This document shows positions 33,911 through 41,975 of a DNA stretch of 64,000 nt, in pieces (the first letter of the stretch is position 1; every line of letters starts with the position of its first letter). The stretch is taken from contig NZ_NPKP01000007.1 in the NCBI RefSeq assembly GCF_008329585.1, positions 248,001-312,000 on the forward strand, read 5' to 3'. This DNA comes from Mycolicibacterium sp. P9-22 (GTDB lineage Bacteria > Actinomycetota > Actinomycetes > Mycobacteriales > Mycobacteriaceae). Made by a program: the position numbers and the translations under genes. The notes beneath the pieces are model-generated. The model saw only the letters and a list, made by a program, of their open reading frames with translations, was not told where the DNA came from and made no database searches.

Positions 33911-35332
33911 ATGTCGGCCGACTATGACCGGCTTTTCCATTCGTCCGGCGCCGCCGATGCGGCCGACGAGGATGCCGCCGCACACCGCGAGGGCGGACCG
34001 TCCGCGGGTGCCGCCCCGATGCCGGTCACCGCATCGGGTTCGGGCGCGGGCGGTTCGGGTTACACCGGAGAGCACGCAGCCCCACCGATGCCGATCGCGC
34101 CGACACAAAGTTCGACGGCCCCGCCACCGCGTGCGAGTGAGGTCACCAGCCAGATTCCGGTGACCCCCTCGACCGGGCCGCAGCGGGTCCAGAACGGGTT
34201 GCTGCGCACGCCGCAGGCCAACCCCGCCGCCGGTGCGCGGTTCGAGCAGCAGTACGCCGCTCCTGCGCCACAACCCCGCTCTGCGCCGGCACCCGCTCCA
34301 AGCCAGCATTTCAACGAAGTGCCGGAAACGGCCTGGCCGCAGGCAAATACCCCGGCACAGACCGGGCAGCCCGCACCCACCTCGGCGGCCACCATCGGCA
34401 ACCACCGCGCAATCGACGCTCTGTCGCATGTCGGTGTCCGCTCTGCGGTGAAGATGCCGTCCCAGCGCGGATGGCGGCACTGGCTGTACATGTTCACCCG
34501 GATCAACATGGGGCCGTCGCCGGACGAGATCTACGAGATGGACCTGCAGGGCCGCGTTCGCCGAAATGCCAGGGACTCTTACCAGATCGGCGTGTTCGGC
34601 CTCAAGGGCGGAGTCGGCAAGACCGCCGTCACGGTGGCGTTGGGTTCGGCCCTGAGCCGGGTCCGCGGCGACCGCATCCTGGCCATCGACGCCGATCCCG
34701 ACGGCGGCAACCTCGCCGACCGGGCGGGCAGGCAGTCTGCGGCTACGGTCTCGGATCTGTTGTCGGACAATGAGTTGTCCCGCTACAACGATATTCGCGC
34801 GTATACCAGCATGAATGCGGCGAACCTCGAGGTGCTGTCCTCCGAGGAATACAGCGCCGCCCGTCGTGAATTCAACGATGACGACTGGAAGGCCGCCGTC
34901 GGGGTGGTGTCCCGGTACTACAACCTGGTGCTCGCCGACTGCGGCGCGGGACTGTTCACCCCATCCTCACGTGGGGTGCTGTCCACCGTTTCGGGCATGG
35001 TCATCGTGGCCAGCGCCTCGATCGACGGAGCGCGGCAGGCTGCGGTGACGATGGACTGGTTGCGCCAGAACGGATACCAGGATCTGCTGGGCCGCTCCTG
35101 TGTGGTCATCAACCACGTCACCCCGGGCAAGACCAATATCGACGTCGAAGATCTGGTGCAGCAGTTCGAGCGGCACGTCGCGCCCGGACGCGTGGTGGTG
35201 CTGCCATGGGACAAGCACATCGCCGCGGGCACCGAGATCCAGCTGGACCTGCTGAGCAAGACCTTCCAACGCCGCATCCTGGAACTGGCTGCCTCGTTGT
35301 CCGACGACTTCGACCGGCTCGAACGGCGTTGA
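33911..35332 (+). CDS. espI: EspI, proline/alanine-rich ParA-like ATPase of ESX-1
   Basis: 473 residues from ATG 33911 (GAGAGG seven bases upstream). It starts SADYDRLF as in EspI. Residues about 20-180 are Pro/Ala/Gly-rich and disordered, shorter than in M. tuberculosis (666 residues in all). Then RGWRHWLYMFTRINMGPSPD leads to the ATPase domain with GVFGLKGGVGKTAVTVALG (about 231-249) and LAIDADPDGGNLADR, NLVLADCGAG. EspI is linked to energy-dependent control of ESX-1 in M. tuberculosis. Its stop overlaps the TTG start of eccD1. A paralogue is at 20783. Confidence 0.93.
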   Translation: MSADYDRLFHSSGAADAADEDAAAHREGGPSAGAAPMPVTASGSGAGGSGYTGEHAAPPMPIAPTQSSTAPPPRASEVTSQIPVTPSTGPQRVQNGLLRTPQANPAAGARFEQQYAAPAPQPRSAPAPAPSQHFNEVPETAWPQANTPAQTGQPAPTSAATIGNHRAIDALSHVGVRSAVKMPSQRGWRHWLYMFTRINMGPSPDEIYEMDLQGRVRRNARDSYQIGVFGLKGGVGKTAVTVALGSALSRVRGDRILAIDADPDGGNLADRAGRQSAATVSDLLSDNELSRYNDIRAYTSMNAANLEVLSSEEYSAARREFNDDDWKAAVGVVSRYYNLVLADCGAGLFTPSSRGVLSTVSGMVIVASASIDGARQAAVTMDWLRQNGYQDLLGRSCVVINHVTPGKTNIDVEDLVQQFERHVAPGRVVVLPWDKHIAAGTEIQLDLLSKTFQRRILELAASLSDDFDRLERR

Positions 35333-36858
35333 CCGCCACCGCAACGTCGTCGGGTCCGTCGGCCGTCACTCCGGGCCGGCCGTCGACAACCAGGGTGACC
35401 ATCCTGACCGGCCGCCGAATGACCGACCTTGTGCTGCCGGCGTCGGCACCGATCGACACCTACATCGATGAGACGGTCGCGGTGCTGGCTGAACTGCTCG
35501 ATGACGCACCCGTAGATGTGTTGGCGGGCTTCGACTTCAAGGCCCAGGGTGTCTGGGCGTTCGCGCGTCCGGGCGCGCCCCCGCTGAAGGCCACCGAATC
35601 GCTGGACGACGCGGGTGTCGTGGACGGGGCTTTGCTGACACTGGTGTCGGTCAGCCGTACCGAGCGTTACCGGCCGTTGGTGGAGGACGTCATCGACGCC
35701 ATCGCGGTGCTCGACGAATCCCCGGAGTTCGACCGCAGCGCGCTGAACCGGTTCGTCGGTCTGATGATCCCGACGGTGTCGACGATCGGCACGCTCACCG
35801 CGTTGGTCGCCTGGACGCAGTCCGGGCAGTCCTGGTGGTGGGCGGTGGCGCTCGCGGTGCTCGGACTGGGCCTGCTGGGCGGCGCAATGCTGTCGCAGAA
35901 CCGTTATCAGAGTATCGATCTGGCCGAAAGCCTGACACTGGCCGCACTGCCGCCGCTGGCCGTGGCGGCAGCGCTGGCGGTGCCGCTACCGCGCGAGGCC
36001 GACGGACTGGGCGCCCCGCAGCTGGCGGCCGCGGCCGCACTGACATTGCTGTTCACCCTGTCCACCCGCGGTGGACCGCGAAAACGCGCCAACGTGGCGT
36101 CCTTCTTCGCGGTGCTCACGGTGGCGATCACCGCGGCCGCTGTCGCCTACGGATACGGCGGCCAGGAATGGGTCCCCGCCGGCGCGATCGCCTTCGGTCT
36201 GATCGTGGTGACCAACGCAGCGAAGCTGACCGTCGCCGTCGCGCGCATCGCCCTGCCGCCGATCCCGGCCCCGGGCGAAGCGGTGACCAATGACGAACTG
36301 CTGGACCCGGTTTCGCGACCCGATATCGCCGACGAGGAATCCCCGACGTGGCAGGCGATCATCGCCTCGGTGCCGGATTCGGCGGCCCGGCTCACCGAAC
36401 GCAGCCAACTCTCCAAACAGCTGCTGATCGGCTTCCTGACCGCCGGTGCGCTGGTTCTGGCGGCCGGAGCAATCTCCGTGGTGGTGCAGGGGCACTTTTT
36501 CCTGCACAGCATGATCGTGGCCGGACTGGTCACCGTCATCTGCGGGTTCCGGTCCCGGCTGTACGCCGAAAGATGGTGTGCCTGGGCATTGATGGCGGTG
36601 ACCGTGGCGGTGCCGACCGGGGTGGCCATCCGGTTGTGCCAGTGGTACCCGGACCGTGCCTGGCTGGTCCTGGCGCTCTATCTGCTGATCGCGCTCGTCG
36701 CGTTGATCACGGTGGCGGCCACCGACAACGTCAACCGTCTCTCACCGGTCACCAAGCGGATCTTCGAATTGCTCGACGGCGCCTCGATCGCTGCCGTGAT
36801 ACCGCTGCTGCTGTGGATCGCCGGCGTCTACGACCTGCTGCGCAACCTTCGTTTCTAG
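35329..36858 (+). CDS. eccD1: EccD1, multi-pass membrane channel subunit of ESX-1
   Basis: 509 residues from TTG 35329, whose bases overlap the espI stop (TTGA). This start fits the family: TATATSSGPSAV, then TTRVTILTGRRMTDLVLPAS, the ubiquitin-like cytosolic domain (residues 1-about 115) as in M. tuberculosis EccD1 (511 residues). About 11 membrane helices follow (TLTALVAWTQ to VIPLLLWIAGVYDLLRNLRF). EccD forms the central membrane pore ring with EccB, EccC and EccE. The start codon is unusual and makes its translation dependent on espI. It converges with espL; the two stops share the bases CTAG at 36855-36858. Confidence 0.95.
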   Translation: MTATATSSGPSAVTPGRPSTTRVTILTGRRMTDLVLPASAPIDTYIDETVAVLAELLDDAPVDVLAGFDFKAQGVWAFARPGAPPLKATESLDDAGVVDGALLTLVSVSRTERYRPLVEDVIDAIAVLDESPEFDRSALNRFVGLMIPTVSTIGTLTALVAWTQSGQSWWWAVALAVLGLGLLGGAMLSQNRYQSIDLAESLTLAALPPLAVAAALAVPLPREADGLGAPQLAAAAALTLLFTLSTRGGPRKRANVASFFAVLTVAITAAAVAYGYGGQEWVPAGAIAFGLIVVTNAAKLTVAVARIALPPIPAPGEAVTNDELLDPVSRPDIADEESPTWQAIIASVPDSAARLTERSQLSKQLLIGFLTAGALVLAAGAISVVVQGHFFLHSMIVAGLVTVICGFRSRLYAERWCAWALMAVTVAVPTGVAIRLCQWYPDRAWLVLALYLLIALVALITVAATDNVNRLSPVTKRIFELLDGASIAAVIPLLLWIAGVYDLLRNLRF

Positions 36859-37199
36859 GGCGCCGTCCGGGTGATCTCGGCGACCGCCTCGTTGAGACGG
36901 TCCTGGTCGACGGCGATGGATTCGGCCGCCTCGGCAGTCGCACTGAGCAGCGCCTCGTTCAGTCGCTGTTCCACCGTCGGGGCACCCAGCCGCAGGGTGC
37001 CGTCGGCGATGAACACGTCCACAAGGTGATGATGCCCGTTCAGCGTGACTTCGACGGTCTCGGAATCGTCGGTCGCGGTGAAGGACTCGCTGGCCATCTT
37101 GTGCAGCTGCTGGTCCATCAACTCCTGAAGTCGGCCGGCTTGGCGCAACACGGCGGCCACCTCCGGGTGCATCTCCGTGCCGCCGTGATCGGTGCTCAT
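36855..37199 (-). CDS. espL: EspL, YbaB-like ESX-1 protein
   Basis: 114 residues from ATG 37199, next to espB in the standard espL-espB-eccE1-mycP1 order (M. tuberculosis EspL has 115 residues). EVAAVLRQAGRLQELMDQQL and ASESFTATDDSETVEVTLNG, then HHHLVDVFIADGTLRLGAPT, show the YbaB/EbfC fold. EspL is needed for stable EspB or other ESX-1 factors in some species; its exact task is unsettled. ATGA-type overlap with the espB stop (37196-37199). Confidence 0.9.
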   Translation of the reverse strand: MSTDHGGTEMHPEVAAVLRQAGRLQELMDQQLHKMASESFTATDDSETVEVTLNGHHHLVDVFIADGTLRLGAPTVEQRLNEALLSATAEAAESIAVDQDRLNEAVAEITRTAP

Positions 37200-38752
37200 T
37201 TGGACTCCTTGTCCTGCACGTCCTTACGCCTTCGGTTGCCGATCACGGGCTCGGTGTATGCGCGGTCTTCGACGTAGAGCTCCTCGTCCGGGGCGAACCG
37301 AGGGTCGCGGCGCTTCTCCCTGCCCTGCTGGCCTCCGCCGTGGCCCATACCACCCATGCCGCCACCCATGCCGGCACCCATGGCCGATGCCGGGATTGCC
37401 CCGGACCCGCCACCCCGAGCGCCGCCGCTCGGCCCCGGGGCGACGGTCTCGGCTCCGACATTGGGCTGCAACGGCATCGACGGGAGACCGCCGCCGCCCC
37501 CGGATCCGCCGCCGGAGCCACCGCCACCGGCTCCTGCAGGGGAGACGCCGGGGTCATCGAGTCCCAATTCGGGCAGGCCGGTTTCAGGCATATCGCCGCC
37601 GCCGGGCAGGCCTCCGCCCGGGAGACCGCCGCCACTGCCCGATTTGCCCGCACCAGAGGGTGCGCCCCCGCCGGATGGTGAGCCGCCGCCCGAGGGAGAG
37701 CCGGCGCCCGAAGGTGAACCGCTCGACGACGGCGACCCGGTGGGCTGACCGGTCTGTGCGGACGCCGGACTCACCTGGGGTTCCGGTGGGGTGGCCTGCG
37801 GCGCGCCGCTCTCGGACCCACCACCGCCCGTCGGGTTCTCCGGACCTGAGCCAGGCGGCTGACCCGGGGGAGTCGTCTTCTTGTGCTTGCCCTTGTCCCA
37901 GCCGGTCTGCAGGGCCCTCCGGATGGGCGGGGTCGGCGGTTTGACCGGAGTGACAGCCGAACTGGCCGCGTAGTCGGCGAGCACTTCCTCGGATCTGGCC
38001 TGCAGCTTCTGGTACTCCGCCAGCAGCAACGACATCTGTGTTGCGTCGGTGGTCATACTCAGCCTGGTGGTGATCGCCTGGACCTCGGCAACGGTTGGGT
38101 GCGACGCGACCGCCCAACGGTGTATGCGGGCGAGTTCCTTTGCGTGATCGGACATCATCACCGCGGCGCGGGCCATTTCCTGCAGCCAGGTCTTGTGACG
38201 CCGGAGAGCGGTGCCCGCCAGTTCGGCCGCGGAGCCGTCCCAATCGACTGCATCGAGGTCGAACTCCTCGGCGCGCGCAGCCAACTGGGCCGCATACGCA
38301 CCCCAATCGGCCGCGAATCGGTCCAGCGTCGCGGCCTGGTCGGGTTGTGAGATCTGTTCTGCCGCAACCTCGACGGCTAGGTAGCCAGGTGGGGCGGGAC
38401 ACGCGCCGATCGGCATGTGCGGCTCGGATATCGGCACGTCCATCTTCGGAACCGGGACCTCGGCTATCTCGCGCACGGTGCCATCGATCGCTTCGGCACC
38501 CGCCTGATCGGTCGACTCGTAGGTGGTCGCTGCGGCCTTCAACGCCCCTGACAGCAGGGTCGCTTCCTCCTGGCCGGCCGCGATGAAGGATTTCATCCCC
38601 TCACCCTCGGCACTGATCTGACCGACGGCGATACTCGCGAGCTCCAAACCGCAGGGCGCCTGCGGCTGCTCGGGGGTCGGCGGCAAGGGCACGTCCAGGC
38701 TGGCGGCCTTGCCGCGCAGGTCTGCCGGTTCAACCTTCAACGGTGATGTCAC
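37196..38752 (-). CDS. espB: EspB, secreted ESX-1 substrate
   Basis: 518 residues from ATG 38752. The N-terminal part (to about 290) has the PE/PPE-like helical bundle of EspB: a Y-x-x-x-D signal (TYESTDQAG, about 80), a DWGAYAAQLAARAEEF and VDWDGSAAELAGTALRRHKT segment (W-x-G-like), and HPTVAEVQAITTRLS. From about 300 to 470 it is Pro/Gly/Ser repeats (SPSGGG, LPGGG). The end, DEELYVEDRAYTEPVIGNRR, matches the C terminus of M. tuberculosis EspB, where MycP1 removes a terminal piece. Longer than the usual 460 residues, due to the repeats. Start overlaps the eccE1 stop. Confidence 0.93.
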   Translation of the reverse strand: MTSPLKVEPADLRGKAASLDVPLPPTPEQPQAPCGLELASIAVGQISAEGEGMKSFIAAGQEEATLLSGALKAAATTYESTDQAGAEAIDGTVREIAEVPVPKMDVPISEPHMPIGACPAPPGYLAVEVAAEQISQPDQAATLDRFAADWGAYAAQLAARAEEFDLDAVDWDGSAAELAGTALRRHKTWLQEMARAAVMMSDHAKELARIHRWAVASHPTVAEVQAITTRLSMTTDATQMSLLLAEYQKLQARSEEVLADYAASSAVTPVKPPTPPIRRALQTGWDKGKHKKTTPPGQPPGSGPENPTGGGGSESGAPQATPPEPQVSPASAQTGQPTGSPSSSGSPSGAGSPSGGGSPSGGGAPSGAGKSGSGGGLPGGGLPGGGDMPETGLPELGLDDPGVSPAGAGGGGSGGGSGGGGGLPSMPLQPNVGAETVAPGPSGGARGGGSGAIPASAMGAGMGGGMGGMGHGGGQQGREKRRDPRFAPDEELYVEDRAYTEPVIGNRRRKDVQDKESK

Positions 38753-40152
38753 GACACCCCCTCCAGCACCATCTGGTAACGACTCTCCTCGCGCGGATTG
38801 ATCAGCCGGATGGGCAGCTGACTGTGCCGCGGAGTCTCGATGAAGTTGCTGCGCAACACAACTCGGCCGATACCGGGATGCGGCCCGAGATAGGTGGTGG
38901 AGTTCGGCCAGGACACCTTGGCGACCTGCCCGATCCGGCCGTTGACGAATCCGGCGAACTCCTGGAACTGCGGGCCCAACGTCACCACGCCGCCGGCCGC
39001 CGCCGAGCGAATCACGAACTGGGTGAACAGCCGGGCATCGCCGAGGTTGATGCTTACGTCGACATCGTCGAACGGCATGTACACCGGGTAACGGTCCGCG
39101 GTCTCACCGATCAGCACACCCGCAGAACCGATCGGCAGCTCGTAGTGCCGATCGGAGACCGGGCTCTCGCCGAGCAGCGCCGCCCGCTGGCCACCGAAGA
39201 GGCACGAGAACCCACGTGGTGTCGAAGGATTGGCGAGCGTGGTCAACAGCACCGTGGTCGTTGGTGCCGAACCGGGGCGGATTCGCACCCGCGTGATGGT
39301 GTGATCGGCGCGCGCCGACCACCACATGTCGGGACCGCCCGGTGCGACGTAGGCGGCGGTGAACGTGCTGCGGCCCTTGATCGATGACCAGGATTCCCGT
39401 TCGAAGCTGATCTCGGTGGCCCGGTCGAAATCGTCGAAGCTCCGGCTGCAGCGGGCGTCGATTCCGTTGCTGGCCAACTGATCCGCAATCCGGGTGGTGG
39501 AAGCGACGAGATAGCGGGCCAGACCGGACACTCCGGCGTCGCGGCGCTGCGCCGGCCGCCGCGTCACCTCGGGGTCGGCACGCAGCACGATCCAGGTACG
39601 CCGGTTGGCCGGCGCCGGGTAAGGGCCCACGACCTGTTCGTACAGTGCGACGAGGCCGGCCGGGGCCGACTTCCCGACCCGGTATCCGGCGGACACCACA
39701 TCGGCCTCGAGCTCCGGGCAGTGCGCCTTGATCAACTGCTCGACGACGCGCGTGTCGACCACGTCATCGGTGAATGCCTCACCATCGACGAGGACCGTCG
39801 GGGTGAACGGGCGGGGGATGAGCTCGATGATCGCGACCAGGAATTCGTCCTGCCAGCGAACCGCGACGTGGTCACCCGGCAACACGGTGGATCCAACGGC
39901 CGGTGCCGACGGCGCGGCTGGCGGCGTGGCGAGCCGGCGACGCCAGGAGAACAGGGCCGCGATCCAGCCGGTGAACCGGCGGCCACGCACGGTCAGCGTG
40001 GTGGCGATCGCGAGCAGCACGGCCAGTGTGATTCCGACCCACATCAGCTCCAGTGCGGTGAACACCGCGATGGCGGCCGGGATGAGGATCGCCGTCCACA
40101 GCAGGTGCCCAGTGGTGAACCGGAACCCGAACTGGCCGAGGAACTCCTTCAT
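38749..40152 (-). CDS. eccE1: EccE1, membrane complex subunit of ESX-1
   Basis: 467 residues from ATG 40152 (M. tuberculosis 462). Two membrane helices at the N terminus (about 15-60: LLWTAILIPAAIAVFTALEL, MWVGITLAVLLAIATTLTV), then a cytosolic/periplasmic domain with ALFSWRRRL and VKWQ-like HVAVRWQDEFLVAIIEL, consistent with EccE. EccE lies at the edge of the ESX membrane complex and stabilises it with EccB and MycP. Its start overlaps the mycP1 stop (ATGA) and its stop overlaps espB, so the four minus-strand genes are one coupled unit. Confidence 0.94.
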   Translation of the reverse strand: MKEFLGQFGFRFTTGHLLWTAILIPAAIAVFTALELMWVGITLAVLLAIATTLTVRGRRFTGWIAALFSWRRRLATPPAAPSAPAVGSTVLPGDHVAVRWQDEFLVAIIELIPRPFTPTVLVDGEAFTDDVVDTRVVEQLIKAHCPELEADVVSAGYRVGKSAPAGLVALYEQVVGPYPAPANRRTWIVLRADPEVTRRPAQRRDAGVSGLARYLVASTTRIADQLASNGIDARCSRSFDDFDRATEISFERESWSSIKGRSTFTAAYVAPGGPDMWWSARADHTITRVRIRPGSAPTTTVLLTTLANPSTPRGFSCLFGGQRAALLGESPVSDRHYELPIGSAGVLIGETADRYPVYMPFDDVDVSINLGDARLFTQFVIRSAAAGGVVTLGPQFQEFAGFVNGRIGQVAKVSWPNSTTYLGPHPGIGRVVLRSNFIETPRHSQLPIRLINPREESRYQMVLEGVS

Positions 40153-41495
40153 CGGCGCCTCATGGCCCGTCGGGTGAGGGCACCGATCCCCAGCACCAGC
40201 GCCAGCCCGGCGCCGGTGAGTACCACGATGGTGATCGGCCCGCGGTCGGGCGGTTCGATGACCACCGGTGGCGGCAGCTGCTTGACCCGGTAGGGCGCCG
40301 CCTTCGGGCCGGCGGGCACATCCCAGGTCAGCGCGGCCACTGGATCGATGACACCGGCGCCGACATAGTTGTCCACACCGCCCCCGGGATGGCGGGCGGT
40401 GGCGGTGATCCGATTCATGACCTGGGCGGCCGTCAGATCGGGGAAACGCTGCTTGAGTAGCGCCGCCAGGCCCGAAACATACGCGGCGGCAAAGGAAGTG
40501 CCCGCGATCGGGATGGGGCCCTCGGCGCCGTTGAGGGCGTTGACCGGATTGCCGTCATAGCCGAGCGCGGTGATGTTCTCCGCCGGTGCTGCGGCGTCGA
40601 CCCAGGGTCCGGACATCGAGAATGTGCTGGGCTGGCCGGTCTGCCCGATTCCGCCGACGGTGAGTACCAGCGGCGAATACCAGGCGGGGGACACGATCGT
40701 CTGCACCTGTTTCCAGCCGCGGGGATCGTTGGGCACATCGGCTTCGGGCGGCGGGTTCTGGCTGCAGTCCTGGCCGGTGTTGCCGGCGGCCACCACCACG
40801 ATCGCTCCCTTGATGTTGACGGCGAAGTTGATCGCCGCGCCTACGGTGGCCTCATCGATCGGTCGCGTGGACTTGTAGCAGGCGGCCTCGCTGATGTTGA
40901 TCACCTGGGCGCCCAGGTTGGCGGCGTGCACGATCGAGCGGGCCAGGCTGCGCAGCGAGCCAGCGGTCTGGGTGGTGTTGGGATCGTTGGGGTCGCTGCG
41001 TGAGCCGACGGGCTGGAAGTTGTCGGAGGTCTGGCGCAACGACAGGATCCGTGCCTCCGGGGCGACGCCGATGAACCCGTCGGTGGGCGCGGGCCTGCCG
41101 GCGATGATTGCCGCGGTGAGTGTTCCGTGCGCGTCGCAGTCCGACATCCCGTTGCCGGCCTTGTCGACGAAGTCACCGCCGGGTTCGGCCGGAACCCTCG
41201 CAGATCCATTGACACCGGTGTCGATGACCGCGACCGTGACGCCGGCGCCGGTGGCGAACTTCTGGGCATCGGCGATGCGCAGGTAGTCGTTCGCCCACGG
41301 CTTGTCGATGAAGTTCGAGTCCGGGAAGGTGATCGGCCCGGAGCACTGGCGACGCTGTTCGGTGGGCTGGTCAGGGCCTGTTTCGTCGGGCGGAACGGCG
41401 GCCGGATCGATGATGGGCGGCTCGATCGCGACGGCAGGCGGCGCCGTCAGCAGGACGAGTGCCAAAGCGGCCAGCAGCGCACCGATGCGTCGCAC
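40149..41495 (-). CDS. mycP1: MycP1, subtilisin-like protease (mycosin) of ESX-1
   Basis: 448 residues from ATG 41495. A signal peptide (about 1-23, LLAALALVLLTAPPAVA) precedes the peptidase S8 domain with Asp92 (VAVIDTGVNG), His123 (DCDAHGTLTAAI) and Ser334 (AGTSFAAAYVSGLAAL). A proline-rich linker then leads to a C-terminal membrane anchor (about 420-440, GPITIVVLTGAGLALVLGIG). It acts outside the membrane, stabilises the ESX complex and, in M. tuberculosis, cleaves EspB. First gene of the minus-strand unit; 184 bases of gap follow to ptsH, with no other gene seen. Confidence 0.95.
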   Translation of the reverse strand: MRRIGALLAALALVLLTAPPAVAIEPPIIDPAAVPPDETGPDQPTEQRRQCSGPITFPDSNFIDKPWANDYLRIADAQKFATGAGVTVAVIDTGVNGSARVPAEPGGDFVDKAGNGMSDCDAHGTLTAAIIAGRPAPTDGFIGVAPEARILSLRQTSDNFQPVGSRSDPNDPNTTQTAGSLRSLARSIVHAANLGAQVINISEAACYKSTRPIDEATVGAAINFAVNIKGAIVVVAAGNTGQDCSQNPPPEADVPNDPRGWKQVQTIVSPAWYSPLVLTVGGIGQTGQPSTFSMSGPWVDAAAPAENITALGYDGNPVNALNGAEGPIPIAGTSFAAAYVSGLAALLKQRFPDLTAAQVMNRITATARHPGGGVDNYVGAGVIDPVAALTWDVPAGPKAAPYRVKQLPPPVVIEPPDRGPITIVVLTGAGLALVLGIGALTRRAMRRR

Positions 41496-41679
41496 AGTTG
41501 TTCACTCCCCCTTGCAGTCCCCGGGTGCGGTTTGTGCTGGCACAACCCGCAGCAAAGTGGAGGCCGCCTGCCGGCGGCGCATCCTGTCACGACAGCTTAA
41601 ATGTGGACTTCCCATCCAGCTTTGCCAGAGTCATTTTACGGGGGTGCCGATGGGGTTCGTTCCGCTTTCTCGGCCAGGG

Positions 41680-41937
41680 TCAGGCGTCGAGATCCTGGGT
41701 CACCAGATCCGCGATGGTGGTCAGCGCCGCGGCGTCCTCCGATGCCACCGTCACCTGCGCGCCGTGGCCGGCGCCCAGCGTCATGATCATCAGTGCGGAG
41801 CCGGCGTCCACGGGTTCGCCACCATCGACGGCCAGGGTGACCTCGACCCCGGCATTGACCACGGCCTCGGCGATGATCGCGGCGGGCCGGGCGTGCAGAC
41901 CGATGGATGAGCCGACGGTGACGGTCTTCTCGGGCAT
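41680..41937 (-). CDS. ptsH: HPr, phosphocarrier protein of the PTS
   Basis: 85 residues from ATG 41937. The active His15 is in SSIGLHARPAAIIA, the usual phospho-His motif, and the DAGSALMIMTLGA segment contains the Ser at the regulatory position (Ser46 in Gram-positives). HPr takes phosphate from enzyme I and passes it to the EIIA domain of FruA. It is the last gene of the fruR-fruK-fruA-ptsH unit, 38 bases after the fruA stop, while ptsI is divergent. Confidence 0.95.
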   Translation of the reverse strand: MPEKTVTVGSSIGLHARPAAIIAEAVVNAGVEVTLAVDGGEPVDAGSALMIMTLGAGHGAQVTVASEDAAALTTIADLVTQDLDA

Positions 41938-41975
41938 GTGCTTCTCCTTGTTGGTTGGGATTGTGGTCGAGATTG

